From Shimia_B sp038525525 (GTDB lineage: Bacteria; Pseudomonadota; Alphaproteobacteria; Rhodobacterales; Rhodobacteraceae): 64,000 nt of DNA. The stretch spans positions 372,001 through 436,000 of the forward strand of contig JBCBHO010000003.1 in the NCBI GenBank assembly GCA_038525525.1, read 5' to 3'. This document shows positions 34,770-44,300 of the stretch, piece by piece. The notes under the pieces are model-generated. The model ran no database searches. It was not told where the DNA came from and saw only the letters and a program-made list of their open reading frames with translations. The translations under genes were made by a program, and so were the position numbers. Numbering within the stretch: the stretch's first letter is position 1; every line of letters starts with the position of its first letter.

Positions 34770-36668
34770 ATGACCGAGTTCCTGCTTCTGGCCTTCACGT
34801 TTCTCGTCGCGGGGGTGGTTGCCGTGCCCATCGCCACGCGGCTCGGGCTGGGCTCCGTGCTGGGCTATCTCATCGCGGGCATCGTGATCGCACCGCTTCT
34901 CGCGGCCCTCGGCGTGGACGTCATATCGATCCAGCACTTCGCTGAATTCGGTGTGGTGATGATGCTCTTTCTCGTTGGCCTCGAGCTCGAGCCGAAACGC
35001 CTCTGGGAGATGCGGGGCACGCTGGCGGGGCTCGGTCTCGGGCATATCCTGACGACGACGCTCATCGTTACCGGGCTTGCCATGCTCTTTGGCCTGGCCT
35101 GGCATTTCGCGCTGACGATCGGGCTCATCTTCTCGCTCTCCTCCACGGCCATCGTCCTGCAGACCCACCAGGAAAAGGGCCTGATGCGGACGGAAGGCGG
35201 CCAGGCCTCCTTTGCGGCGCTTCTCACCGAGGACGTGGCCGTGATCCCCATGCTCGCGCTCCTGCCGCTCCTCGCGATGCCGGAGCTCATGGATGTGGCG
35301 GGCGATGTGGGCCAAGGCGGCGATCATTCGGGCGACCACGGAGACGATCACGGGGATGACCACGGGGCGGGCATGAGCCTCGTGAGCGGTCTCAACGGAT
35401 GGCAGACCGCGCTCGTCTCCTTCGGGGCCATCGGCGCCGTTATCCTCGGCGGCAGCTACCTGACCCGCCCGCTCTTCCGCTTCATCAGCCAGGCCGGTCT
35501 GCGAGAACTGTTCACCGCCACCGCGCTCATGCTCGTCGTGGGCATCGCGCTCCTCATGGGGCTCGTGGGCCTCTCGGCGGCGCTGGGCACGTTCCTCGCC
35601 GGGGTCGTCCTCGCCAACAGCGAGTATCGCCACGAGCTCGAAAGCGATATCGACCCGTTCCGCGGCCTTCTGCTCGGCCTCTTCTTCATGACCGTGGGGG
35701 CGAGCATCAATTTCGGCCTGCTCTTCGAGGCTCTGCCCTTCTATCTCGGTCTGACCCTCCTCGCGATGTTCATCAAGTTCGCCGTGCTCTTCGTCCTCGG
35801 CACGCTTATCGGCATCCGCGGCGTGGACCGATGGCTCCTCGCGCTCAGCCTCGCACAGGCGGGAGAGTTCGGCTTCGTGCTGCTGAGCTTTGTGACCGCC
35901 AATGCCATACTGCCCGCCGCCATCGCCGATCAGGCGCTGCTCGTGGTGGCGCTCTCCATGCTCTTCACGCCGCTTCTCTTCATCCTCTACGAGCGCGTCA
36001 TCGTTCCCCGCTCGGTGAGCGATCAGACCCGTGAGGCCGACGAGATCGAGGAGCCCGGAGAGATCCTCATTTGCGGCCGTGGCCGCGTGGGCGGGATCGT
36101 GGAGCGCATCGTCTCTGCGGCGGGCTACAAGACGACCGTCGTCGACTACAATTCAAAGCAGATCGCCAACCTGATGAAGTTCGGCATCAAGACGTATTAT
36201 GGCGATGCCACGCGTCCCGATCTCCTGCACGCGGCGGGCATCGAGCGGGCGCGCATCATCGTCGTGGCCGTGGACGGCGAGGAAAGCATCAACACCATCG
36301 TCCGACACGTGATCGAGCACCACCCCCATGTCCACATCATCGCCCGCGCGCGCAACAGGCACCACGTGTACGTGCTCTGGTCGCTCGGCTGCCGCGACAT
36401 CATCCGCGAGACCTATGACAGCTCGCTCCGCATGGGACGCTCGGCCTTCGAGGCGCTGGGCATCGAGCGGCAGGCGGCGGAGGAGATGGTCGAGGCCTTC
36501 AACCAGAACGACCGCGAGGGGATGATCGAGGTGGCCGGGCTCTATGACGCTTCTATCCCGGCTGTGGAGAACGAGCCGTATGTCCGGAAGGTGCGCGAGA
36601 TGCTCGAGACACGGGTGCCGCAGCTCAGCCGCGAGATGCAGCAGATCCAGGCGCGCGCCCGCGGGTAA
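34770..36668 (+). CDS. CPA2 family K+/H+ antiporter (KefB/KefC-like)
   Basis: A 632-residue inner-membrane cation:proton antiporter. There are about 12 helices from FLLLAFTFLVAGVVAVPIATRL to LLFILYERVIVP. The conserved SSTAIVLQ segment and GFVLLSFVTAN are present. A C-terminal RCK/TrkA-N domain (residues ~430-550) binds nucleotide via ILICGRGRVGGIVERIV and detects redox or NAD(H). Residues ~183-203 form a loop rich in His, Asp and Gly (four HGDDH-like units), possibly metal-binding. GAAGGG precedes the ATG at 34770; a TTG at 34746 is in frame. It is divergent from the hydantoinase operon. Confidence 0.92.
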   Translation: MTEFLLLAFTFLVAGVVAVPIATRLGLGSVLGYLIAGIVIAPLLAALGVDVISIQHFAEFGVVMMLFLVGLELEPKRLWEMRGTLAGLGLGHILTTTLIVTGLAMLFGLAWHFALTIGLIFSLSSTAIVLQTHQEKGLMRTEGGQASFAALLTEDVAVIPMLALLPLLAMPELMDVAGDVGQGGDHSGDHGDDHGDDHGAGMSLVSGLNGWQTALVSFGAIGAVILGGSYLTRPLFRFISQAGLRELFTATALMLVVGIALLMGLVGLSAALGTFLAGVVLANSEYRHELESDIDPFRGLLLGLFFMTVGASINFGLLFEALPFYLGLTLLAMFIKFAVLFVLGTLIGIRGVDRWLLALSLAQAGEFGFVLLSFVTANAILPAAIADQALLVVALSMLFTPLLFILYERVIVPRSVSDQTREADEIEEPGEILICGRGRVGGIVERIVSAAGYKTTVVDYNSKQIANLMKFGIKTYYGDATRPDLLHAAGIERARIIVVAVDGEESINTIVRHVIEHHPHVHIIARARNRHHVYVLWSLGCRDIIRETYDSSLRMGRSAFEALGIERQAAEEMVEAFNQNDREGMIEVAGLYDASIPAVENEPYVRKVREMLETRVPQLSREMQQIQARARG

Positions 36669-36795
36669 CCCCGCGAGTAACCCAAGGCACAAGCGAGTGT
36701 GCGGCCGTCGGTGCACGGTCGCATGCATCGCGGGAGACAAATCTTGCATTCGTTTGCAAAGAGGCGCATCCTGCCTGCGCAGAAAGGACGCACCC

Positions 36796-37785
36796 ATGAG
36801 CCTCGACGACCCAAAAAAGATCACGAAAACCGATATGGAAGCCCGCATCGTACGCTACGGCGACCTCCGGCCTTGCAAGACCGCCTTCATCGATGCCCAC
36901 ACGCCGGGTTCCGATCAGAAGGAGAACTTCACCATCATCGGCGGCGGGGTTTCTGAGGCGGCGGACCAGTTCGTCCATCTGCGCGAGACACCGGGTTTCA
37001 ACATCGGGGCCGCGGGTCAGCCGCCCAAGTGCCGGAACTCGCTGCATTCCCATCGCACCGCCGAGGTCTTTTTCGTGCTGAAGGGCCGCTGGAGATTTTT
37101 CTGGGGGCGCTGGGGCGATGCGGGTGAGGTCGTGCTCGAGGAGGGAGACATCTTCAACATCCCCACCGGCATCTTCCGCGGCTTTGAGAATATCGGCACC
37201 GATTACGGGATGATCATGGCGATCCTCGGCGGGGATGACGCCGGGGGCGGGGTGCTCTGGGCACCGCAGGTGATCTCGGACGCGGCGGCCCACGGGCTCG
37301 TGCTGGGCGACAACGGCAAGCTCTACGATACCAAGCAGGGCGCATCGCTTCCCGAGGGGGTGGCGCCCATGGCACTGGCCTCCGACGAGGTGCTGGCGCG
37401 CATGCCCGAACCCACCACGCAGGATGTGGTTCCCCACTACGTCGCCCGCTACTGGGACCTTGTGGCCCTGAGCGACCGCCAGCCCGCCAAGGTCATCGGC
37501 GAGGCGGCCGTGCTCCGCGACAAGCCGGGCTTCGAGGTGGAGCTTTTGAGCCGTTTCTCGATCCAGGATGCGCCCTACACCACCGATCGCCACGAGATCC
37601 TGATGCCCATGCGCGGCCATTGGCGGCTGAGCTGGGAGGGGGGCACGACCGTGCTCAACCCGGGCGACACGATGGCCGTCCCCCCGGGTGTCGAGCGCTC
37701 GTTGGCCCCAGCGATGACGGGCGAGGCGAGCCTTTACAGGGTGCTCAGTACCGACGATCCCGCAGGCCCCACCCAGCCCCGCTGA
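36796..37785 (+). CDS. Bicupin-domain protein
   Basis: A 329-residue soluble protein with two cupin barrels. The first (residues ~70-150) reads NSLHSHRTAEVFFVLKGRWRFFW, VVLEEGDIFNIPTGIFRGF, with the HxH..E metal-ligand pattern. The second (residues ~250-320) reads ILMPMRGHWRLSWEGGTTVLNPGDTMAVPPG and keeps less of the metal site. AGAAAGGA precedes the ATG at 36796; the open frame back to 36544 lies over the antiporter. Resembles dioxygenase or sugar-isomerase cupins of marine alphaproteobacteria. The substrate is unknown. It is the last gene before the capsule region. Confidence 0.82.
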   Translation: MSLDDPKKITKTDMEARIVRYGDLRPCKTAFIDAHTPGSDQKENFTIIGGGVSEAADQFVHLRETPGFNIGAAGQPPKCRNSLHSHRTAEVFFVLKGRWRFFWGRWGDAGEVVLEEGDIFNIPTGIFRGFENIGTDYGMIMAILGGDDAGGGVLWAPQVISDAAAHGLVLGDNGKLYDTKQGASLPEGVAPMALASDEVLARMPEPTTQDVVPHYVARYWDLVALSDRQPAKVIGEAAVLRDKPGFEVELLSRFSIQDAPYTTDRHEILMPMRGHWRLSWEGGTTVLNPGDTMAVPPGVERSLAPAMTGEASLYRVLSTDDPAGPTQPR

Positions 37786-38024
37786 GCGCGGTGGTGGGGG
37801 CTAAGACCTTCTGAAATCGCCAGTGGCAGGGCGGCACCGCGCGTGCTCAGACCGCATGCCAATGCCACGCACCCCGCCCCGCCAAGACGCTTGGGACCTT
37901 GGCGCGTGTCGTTAGAACTTTGGTAGTAAACACTTCGACGCCTCTTTCCCGTCTCACAGCGAGTGAGGCGGGCAACAACCTGCCCGGGCAACGAGGAATT
38001 GGCCGAAATCAGGCGTTGCCTCGC

Positions 38025-38852
38025 TCATTTTGGAGGCGACCATCCCTTTGGCAGCCGCCCGAAGCGGTTCTGTACGAAATCATAGATGGGCAGGAACAAT
38101 TCGGCCACGCGCTGCCAGTCTTCTGGGCTGGGTCGTGCGATGCTCAAGCCTTCGTTGGGATTGTCTTTAAAGTCGAAAGCGCGGGTCTCGAGGCCCAGAA
38201 AGCCGAGGATCTCGTCGATAGACTCTTGGGAAAAGAGTTCCTCAAAAAAGACGTAGTGGCGGTCTTCGGGAGCAAAGGCAGCATCCATGTTGCGGACAGT
38301 AGTGACATAGTCGCTGCGCGCGTAGAAGTGAGGGTCTTCTGCAGCCGTTTTGAACATGTGCAACGCATCGTAAGGTTGGTTGCGATTGCTTGCCTTGAGC
38401 TGCTCCATCTTACATTGAGACCAAAGCCGTGCCACGGGATCGCGCATAGAGAAGAGCGCCTTGGTGGGATAAGGCATGAACTCTTGGATGTAGCGAAGCT
38501 CTTCTTCAAGCAAGATGCAGTAGGACGGGCTGAACTCCCCGAATGCTCTATGCCGGTCTTTCAGGCGGCTCTCGAAGAAGCTGAGGTAAAACGCCTCGTG
38601 CCGCTCCATCAGGAACCGTTCCAGAAGCGGGTCCGTGGCCAATTCATCAAGATCGTTATTGGCCAGCTTCCTGATCTTCTGTGCCAGTTTCTGGGGTCGA
38701 AAGAACTCAGGATGGAACCGTCTGTCCCAGTAATGCAGTTCTTTGATCGGCGAAATAAGGAAGCTCGGATGGTGTTTGAGCTGCTGAGCCAGCCAAGATG
38801 TTCCGCATTTCTGTGCGCCCATGCCAAGAAGGAAGAAGGGTTTTTGTGTCAT
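38025..38852 (-). CDS. Sulfotransferase
   Basis: A PAPS-dependent sulfotransferase of 275 residues, cytoplasmic. The 5'-phosphosulfate loop is GMGAQKCGTSWLAQQL with Lys15 and Thr18-Ser19. The catalytic-strand stretch is SPIKELHYWD. The 3'-phosphate-binding motif FSMRDPVARLWS supplies Arg137 and Ser145. Further family positions are EFSPSYC and the C-terminal YDFVQNRFGRLP. Its start overlaps the stop of the heparinase-fold gene (ATGA), so the two are co-translated. In context it would sulfate a polysaccharide or sugar intermediate. The same fold, with altered PAPS residues, forms the second half of the ABC ATPase at 50546-52189. Confidence 0.9.
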   Translation of the reverse strand: MTQKPFFLLGMGAQKCGTSWLAQQLKHHPSFLISPIKELHYWDRRFHPEFFRPQKLAQKIRKLANNDLDELATDPLLERFLMERHEAFYLSFFESRLKDRHRAFGEFSPSYCILLEEELRYIQEFMPYPTKALFSMRDPVARLWSQCKMEQLKASNRNQPYDALHMFKTAAEDPHFYARSDYVTTVRNMDAAFAPEDRHYVFFEELFSQESIDEILGFLGLETRAFDFKDNPNEGLSIARPSPEDWQRVAELFLPIYDFVQNRFGRLPKGWSPPK

Positions 38853-41185
38853 GGCTGTCGTTGATCTTTCGACGCGAGGAGGGAGCCGATCGTGTCGTGG
38901 ATTTCCTTTGGTTTATGGGATGGCGAGGTGCTGAACACGGTTAGAAAACGCGTGCGCACATCTTTCGTTGTCTCCGCAGATGTCCCTTGAGGAGCGGGTG
39001 CGATGAAAAGCGTTTGGGTGTTCTTGATCTCGGGTGCGACCGGAACCCAATTGCCTGTACCCTGTTCAATCCAGGACAGAAGCTGAAGCGCAGGGGTGCT
39101 ACAGCGCCAGCTTGTATTGAAGGCTAAAAACGGGCGGTACTTCCTCGCTACTCTGACTTCCGTCTCGATGATTAGGATGTCGGGCTTCTCGGGGGCAAAT
39201 AGGAAGTGCCGTGTGATTTTGAGCGCACGTGTCTGTTCTTTCCCAAGCCGGACCTTCGCCGCCATCGTAGCCTCAAAGAGCGCTTGATCCGGTGCCGCAG
39301 CATCGCAGAGGCGGACCTTGCCGCTGTAATCGCGGTGGTCCAGAAACCGCGCCGGTTTGCCATCAGGCTGCACGAGCCCAACGGCATTGTTCTGATGCGG
39401 TTGGGTGTTGGACTCTGTGATGGTGATGTCGAGCTCGGGGCAAAAGAATGCGAACCCCGTGCAGTCGTGATTGTGGTTGTGTGTCAGCTGCAGTCGCGAG
39501 CCAATCACAAATAAGCCGCACTGCCGTGCGCGGAGGGCATCAAAGAAAACGGCATGGCCAAAGTGATTTCGCCCAAAGGAGCGCGCTTCGAGGCCATGTG
39601 CTGCTCGAGTTTTTGCAGGCGTTGTGCGGATGGCGGGCTTGGTCGGTTTCAGCCGCGAAAAGGGTACGAATGTATCCATCGGCGGGTCGCTTTCGATGGT
39701 CGAGCCCGGGAGCGGACCTGACGATGTCGCCGGGATCGCGTTTTGCTCGGCAAATTGCTCAAGATACGACGCGATCGAGAGCCTGTCTGGGGAGCGTAGG
39801 CGCGAGACGTTGTCGCCGAAATTTGCGAAGATGTCCCCACGATCATCCTCGCAGAGCGCGACCCAGTCCCGGACCGCGGGAAGCAGCGCTTCAAAGGCCA
39901 TGACTTCGGCCGGGGTCTCCTCGCCAATGAGTTGGCGATAGGGCAGATACTGAGCAAAGCAGAAATTGTGATAGTGGATGCCTTCACAGAAGCTGCCGTC
40001 GGAATACAGCGTCGTAAGCGCGCGCATCGCATTACCTTGGACCAGCTTTGCGGTGGGTGCATTTTCTTCCCCAGTGAGGCGCATGGCCGTCAGATAGCTC
40101 AACATCATGATGAGGCCGTGATTGGCCGAGCGCCTGATCCACCAGGCGGGGTTGCGTCCCTTCGAGCTCTTGAGAAAGGCGAGTGAATTCTGTGCTTCAA
40201 AGAAGGCGCTCGCCCTCAGAGAGATGGCGGTCAGGATCTCGGCCTTGGGGGTCTTTTCGCCGAGCAGGCGCCAGGCGAGGGCGACTGAGGAGGCGGTGAT
40301 CCCGTTATTGAAGGCGTTGCGATCCCAAGGGCCGCTTTCCGGCCAGGGCCCGGAGCCTGCGCGCCAGCGCGGCCATATGAGCCAGGCGTCGAGCAGAAGG
40401 CGCCATGTGGGCGATGACTTTTCGAGGACCGCTTTTATCCGTCGTTGTAGGTCCGGGATTGAATTTGCGCTTCTTTCAGCGGCGCGCGCGATGTCGCTCA
40501 AAGTGGCAGCCATCAAGAGGAGCGAATTGATCTGAATGCCGCGCAGCCCCCACTCGAACCGGTAGGGATTGCGCTCTGTCTCTAGCCGGCGGTGTCGCGC
40601 ACTTAGTGCCGCATCAAAGCAGATGAAGCCCGGGCGAGGGCCTAGCGACTGACAGTGAATGAGCGCCACCTCGCCTGAGACGACATGGAGCCTACTGGCC
40701 TTTATCGTCTCTTCGCTTTTCGAGCCGGGCAGGCGCGCGAGGGTCTGGCCATCTGCAGCAAAATGACACTCGCCGTCGCTATGCCGATAAGACAGTTTGA
40801 CTTCTCGACACGCGATGGAAACGCGCCGCTCGCCAAACGCGCATTGTAGCCCGTTTTCGGTGGCGCGGATCTGGATGAGGGTGTCACCAAAGTGGAGCTC
40901 CGCGCGGCTCTCCGTGCTGGTGAGCTGCAGAACCCAAAGGCAGCAGTCGCTTGGGCCGAAGGCCGGGCTGTAGGCCTCGCCTGCTTCGATGTGGAGCCCG
41001 ATCTTCTCTTCGTAGCAAGGCGGCGGCATGAAGTGCCAAAGGTGGAATGCCGAATTATCCGGATCCTGCAATTTGCCTGCGCGCTCTTCAAAGAGTCTGC
41101 AGTAGGTGTCTATCCACTGCGCGCCCTCGGCGAGCCAGCTGTCGACCTGCCGCGGCGGAAAGAAGATATGCGTCTCCGCGGTCAT
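38849..41185 (-). CDS. Heparinase II/III-fold lyase or uronyl epimerase-like protein
   Basis: A 778-residue protein with an alpha-toroid plus beta-sandwich layout. Residues ~210-480 are helical. Candidate catalytic residues of the heparinase II/dermatan sulfate epimerase family are in order: His356 in SANHGLIMML, Tyr405 in DGSFCEGIHYHNF, and His569/571/573 in QLTHNHNHDCTGFAFF at the start of the sandwich. No signal peptide is seen, so it acts in the cytoplasm unless exported otherwise. A biosynthetic C5-epimerase therefore fits at least as well as a lyase. I chose the ATG ending at 41185 over the longer frame. It is translationally coupled to a sulfotransferase. The family match is from motifs only. 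Confidence 0.75.
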   Translation of the reverse strand: MTAETHIFFPPRQVDSWLAEGAQWIDTYCRLFEERAGKLQDPDNSAFHLWHFMPPPCYEEKIGLHIEAGEAYSPAFGPSDCCLWVLQLTSTESRAELHFGDTLIQIRATENGLQCAFGERRVSIACREVKLSYRHSDGECHFAADGQTLARLPGSKSEETIKASRLHVVSGEVALIHCQSLGPRPGFICFDAALSARHRRLETERNPYRFEWGLRGIQINSLLLMAATLSDIARAAERSANSIPDLQRRIKAVLEKSSPTWRLLLDAWLIWPRWRAGSGPWPESGPWDRNAFNNGITASSVALAWRLLGEKTPKAEILTAISLRASAFFEAQNSLAFLKSSKGRNPAWWIRRSANHGLIMMLSYLTAMRLTGEENAPTAKLVQGNAMRALTTLYSDGSFCEGIHYHNFCFAQYLPYRQLIGEETPAEVMAFEALLPAVRDWVALCEDDRGDIFANFGDNVSRLRSPDRLSIASYLEQFAEQNAIPATSSGPLPGSTIESDPPMDTFVPFSRLKPTKPAIRTTPAKTRAAHGLEARSFGRNHFGHAVFFDALRARQCGLFVIGSRLQLTHNHNHDCTGFAFFCPELDITITESNTQPHQNNAVGLVQPDGKPARFLDHRDYSGKVRLCDAAAPDQALFEATMAAKVRLGKEQTRALKITRHFLFAPEKPDILIIETEVRVARKYRPFLAFNTSWRCSTPALQLLSWIEQGTGNWVPVAPEIKNTQTLFIAPAPQGTSAETTKDVRTRFLTVFSTSPSHKPKEIHDTIGSLLASKDQRQP

Positions 41186-41374
41186 GCCTTGATCCGTACA
41201 ATGCCGTGACGAAAAGTCAATTTTTGGCCTGATTTCTGGCGAGTTGTTTGGCCAGCCAGACACCACAAAGCAAGGCACCTGCGTTCATACTTTCTCATTG
41301 ATCAGTTGCAGACGATGTGTTGAGTCAACACGACGAGAGCGCGTCAAGAGTATGAGAGATCCATCGGAAAACAG

Positions 41375-44300
41375 ATGAATTCATCACTGCCAGAAGGCTT
41401 TCTTAAGCGCATCCGTCCCTATCCCGAGCCGGTGCGCGCGCAGCTATCGGGTCCGCTTTCAGATGAGGGCTTCACGCAGACTCTGCGCGTCTTGCACGGC
41501 GATGAAGTCGATGTGAGCAAAAAGCCAAAAGACCACGAGACCATGCGTTTCGATGTCTTCCTCTCTCGGATGATGACTTCGAAGAAGTTCGAGATGCGTG
41601 CTGATAGTCTCCTCGCATTTCTCAGCGGCAATGCGGCGGCCAACAAGGCAGGGTTTGACTGGGAGAGCGGGCTTGCCTTCCTCGGCGCCCTGTCCGATCC
41701 GACGAAGGTCTACCTCTATAAGCTGCGAGAAATGGAGCGCGCACATCAAGCTGATCCCGCGCTACTCGCGCGCCTCCGACGCCTGATGAGCGTGATCGGG
41801 GTGTTTCAGATTTTCGCAGACCGGCCCCAGCAAGGTTGGGAAATCGACGCCGTGGTGGCCGATATGATCTGCAAAGCGGCGGGCAATGGTTCGACTGAAC
41901 TACTAAATGTCATGCTGTGCGCCGTGGGGCTGGAACAGAGCCTCATAGCCGAGGTGCACGCAAAGCATGAAAAAGCTTTGGGAGTATTGCCTCAGGGTGG
42001 ACAAGCCGCAACAGGGCTGGCTCAGCACCTTATCGCTGAAGCGGGCCTTGGCGCGCACCTCAGCTTGGCTGGAGCACACGCCTTGAAGGTGCTGGAAACT
42101 CTCGTGAGCAAGCAGAATTCCGCCATGGTTTTAGCGGCGCGGCGATCTTTGCACGTTGTGCTTGTGGGACCTGTCAAAGGGGCCGACGGAGATTATTGGA
42201 AAGGTCAGGCGGAGGAAGGCTGGATCGCGGCCTGGTCCGAAAGGACCGAGGAAAGCGCTGAGGCGATACTGAACGACTTGGAAGCCGAACCAAGCACATT
42301 TGATGACACCGCAGGCTGTGTACTGGTCCTGCCGGCTCACTTGCGTCTGCCTCCGTTGGCGCTCAGTTTGATGCAATGCCTCGTGCTTCCTCCACTCGTG
42401 AGCGTGCAGATTGAGCGACAAGGAAATTCGGGTAGCTGGGCGGCCGAGATCAGCGGCTTTGATGACAAGCAAAGTACAATTGAGGATATTGGATATCTGT
42501 GGCGGCCCAATGGGGCACGCGGGCCTCATGTCGCGAAAACGCCGATCCCGGCACTACCTTTTATGCATGTTGGGAGCGATCTGGGCGACTCCGCCATGCC
42601 CCTTGCTGCCGTTAGCCGCGAGAGCGCATTCGCGCTGCTTCTGCGCCTGCCCGGTGCCCCGCCGGTGTCGACCTATGTCAATTCGGAATGCTGCCTTGCT
42701 TTTGAGGAAGTCACGTCTCTCGCTGCCTTAACATCCGCGGGCGAGGACGGTGGCGAAAGTCGGAGAAAGCCGGTTGTGATCCTCGGGCCAAATACGCCCC
42801 TCGATCCGCGCTATATTATCGATAGTGTTCAACGGTTCTGGGCCTTCAGCGGCCGGTACATCATCGGTTTTGCGGATCCAGGCTACGACAGCATCGCCGG
42901 TAATTTCACGCCCCGCCAAACCGCTGACCGGGATGCCGAATTATGCCGGGTTCTCATAACCGATCTGGCTACCTTGCCGCTCGGCCTCTTTGCGTCCGCG
43001 GGAAGTAAGCTCACCGATCAGATCGTCGGGCCTCAAGCGCTGGGCTACATCATCAGTCCCGACGCTTTTGCAGTGCGAGTGGCCCATGGTGGGCTCATTT
43101 CCGCGGCTCTCCAACAAAAGCTGCCGCGCGTCATCGACAGATCCAAGCTTAAGTCGGCGGACCGAGAAGCGCTCGCGCTGGCGGGGCAGATCACGGCTGA
43201 GTATGTTGAGCAACATGAGCCAGGTCGCCACTGGCCGCTGGACCGTCTCTTCTCATTACACCTACGCACGCGCGATGTGCTGAGTCTGGCCTGTCGGGAT
43301 TTCGTAAATCAGCCCAGTGCCGCAGCCGCCCATCAGGTGCTTAATCCGCTCATGACGGAGCCCGAGTTGGTAGTGACCTTGAGCGTGGAGCTCGGGGAAT
43401 TTGCGCGGGCTTTGGCCTCTCGCGTGGACCTGCTCTTGGCGCTTGAGGGCGCTGAAAGGCAGTATTTTCTCAGGATACTGCGCAGCCTTGACGTTGCTGA
43501 CGACGTAGCCTGGCAGCTGGCATGTCATAGCCGAGAGATTTGCGATGCCGCGCCGCGCGACATCGTTGCTCTTTTCGAGTTCCTGTCATGCTGCCTATCC
43601 TCGGAACAGGTTTCGCAGGTGTTGGCGGCAACGGCGCTGGGCAGCATCGCGAAATCGCGGCGCATTCCATATAGGCTGGCGGAATGCCTGCGCCGCTACG
43701 GTACCCCACTCATCAGCATCATGTATCTGAAGAAACTTCAGCAAGAGGCCTCACCTTGTCTAGAAGATCCGAGCTTTTTGCAAAGCTTCTCCCCGCTTCT
43801 GAGGTCTGGCCCGCATAACACGGCCACCGACATTCTCGGCGAGGCCATAGTGCGCGATATCGCTGCTTCAGGCTCCTTTTCGCTTCGCTTCCAGGAGGCG
43901 CTGGCATCAGGTGACAGGCAAAGCGCGCTCGGCGCGATGGCTGAGACGGGCGCGCTTGATACCGGGGAGATCATCAAATGGCTCGACCAGATGCGCAGCT
44001 ACAGCGCCGTGCTCAAAGCCATGCAGCTTCCGTTGTCGGCGATCTTCTCGCCAGCATTGAAGCGCGTCTTCGTCCGAAAGAAAGCGGCTGTCATTTTCTC
44101 GGACATGGCAGTCCTCGGCGAGCTGAGGTCTGCGGGCATTCTCGACCCTCGGCAGGACGTTGACGCTGTGGGCATGAGCTATCTTGGTGATCCGGAAGGC
44201 CTTGATGCGATCATCAGAGAGCAATCGGAACTGGGATCTGTCGGACCCTTTGAGCTGCGTGGAGAAACGGCGCGTGAGGTCTTTGCCCATGCGACCGAGA

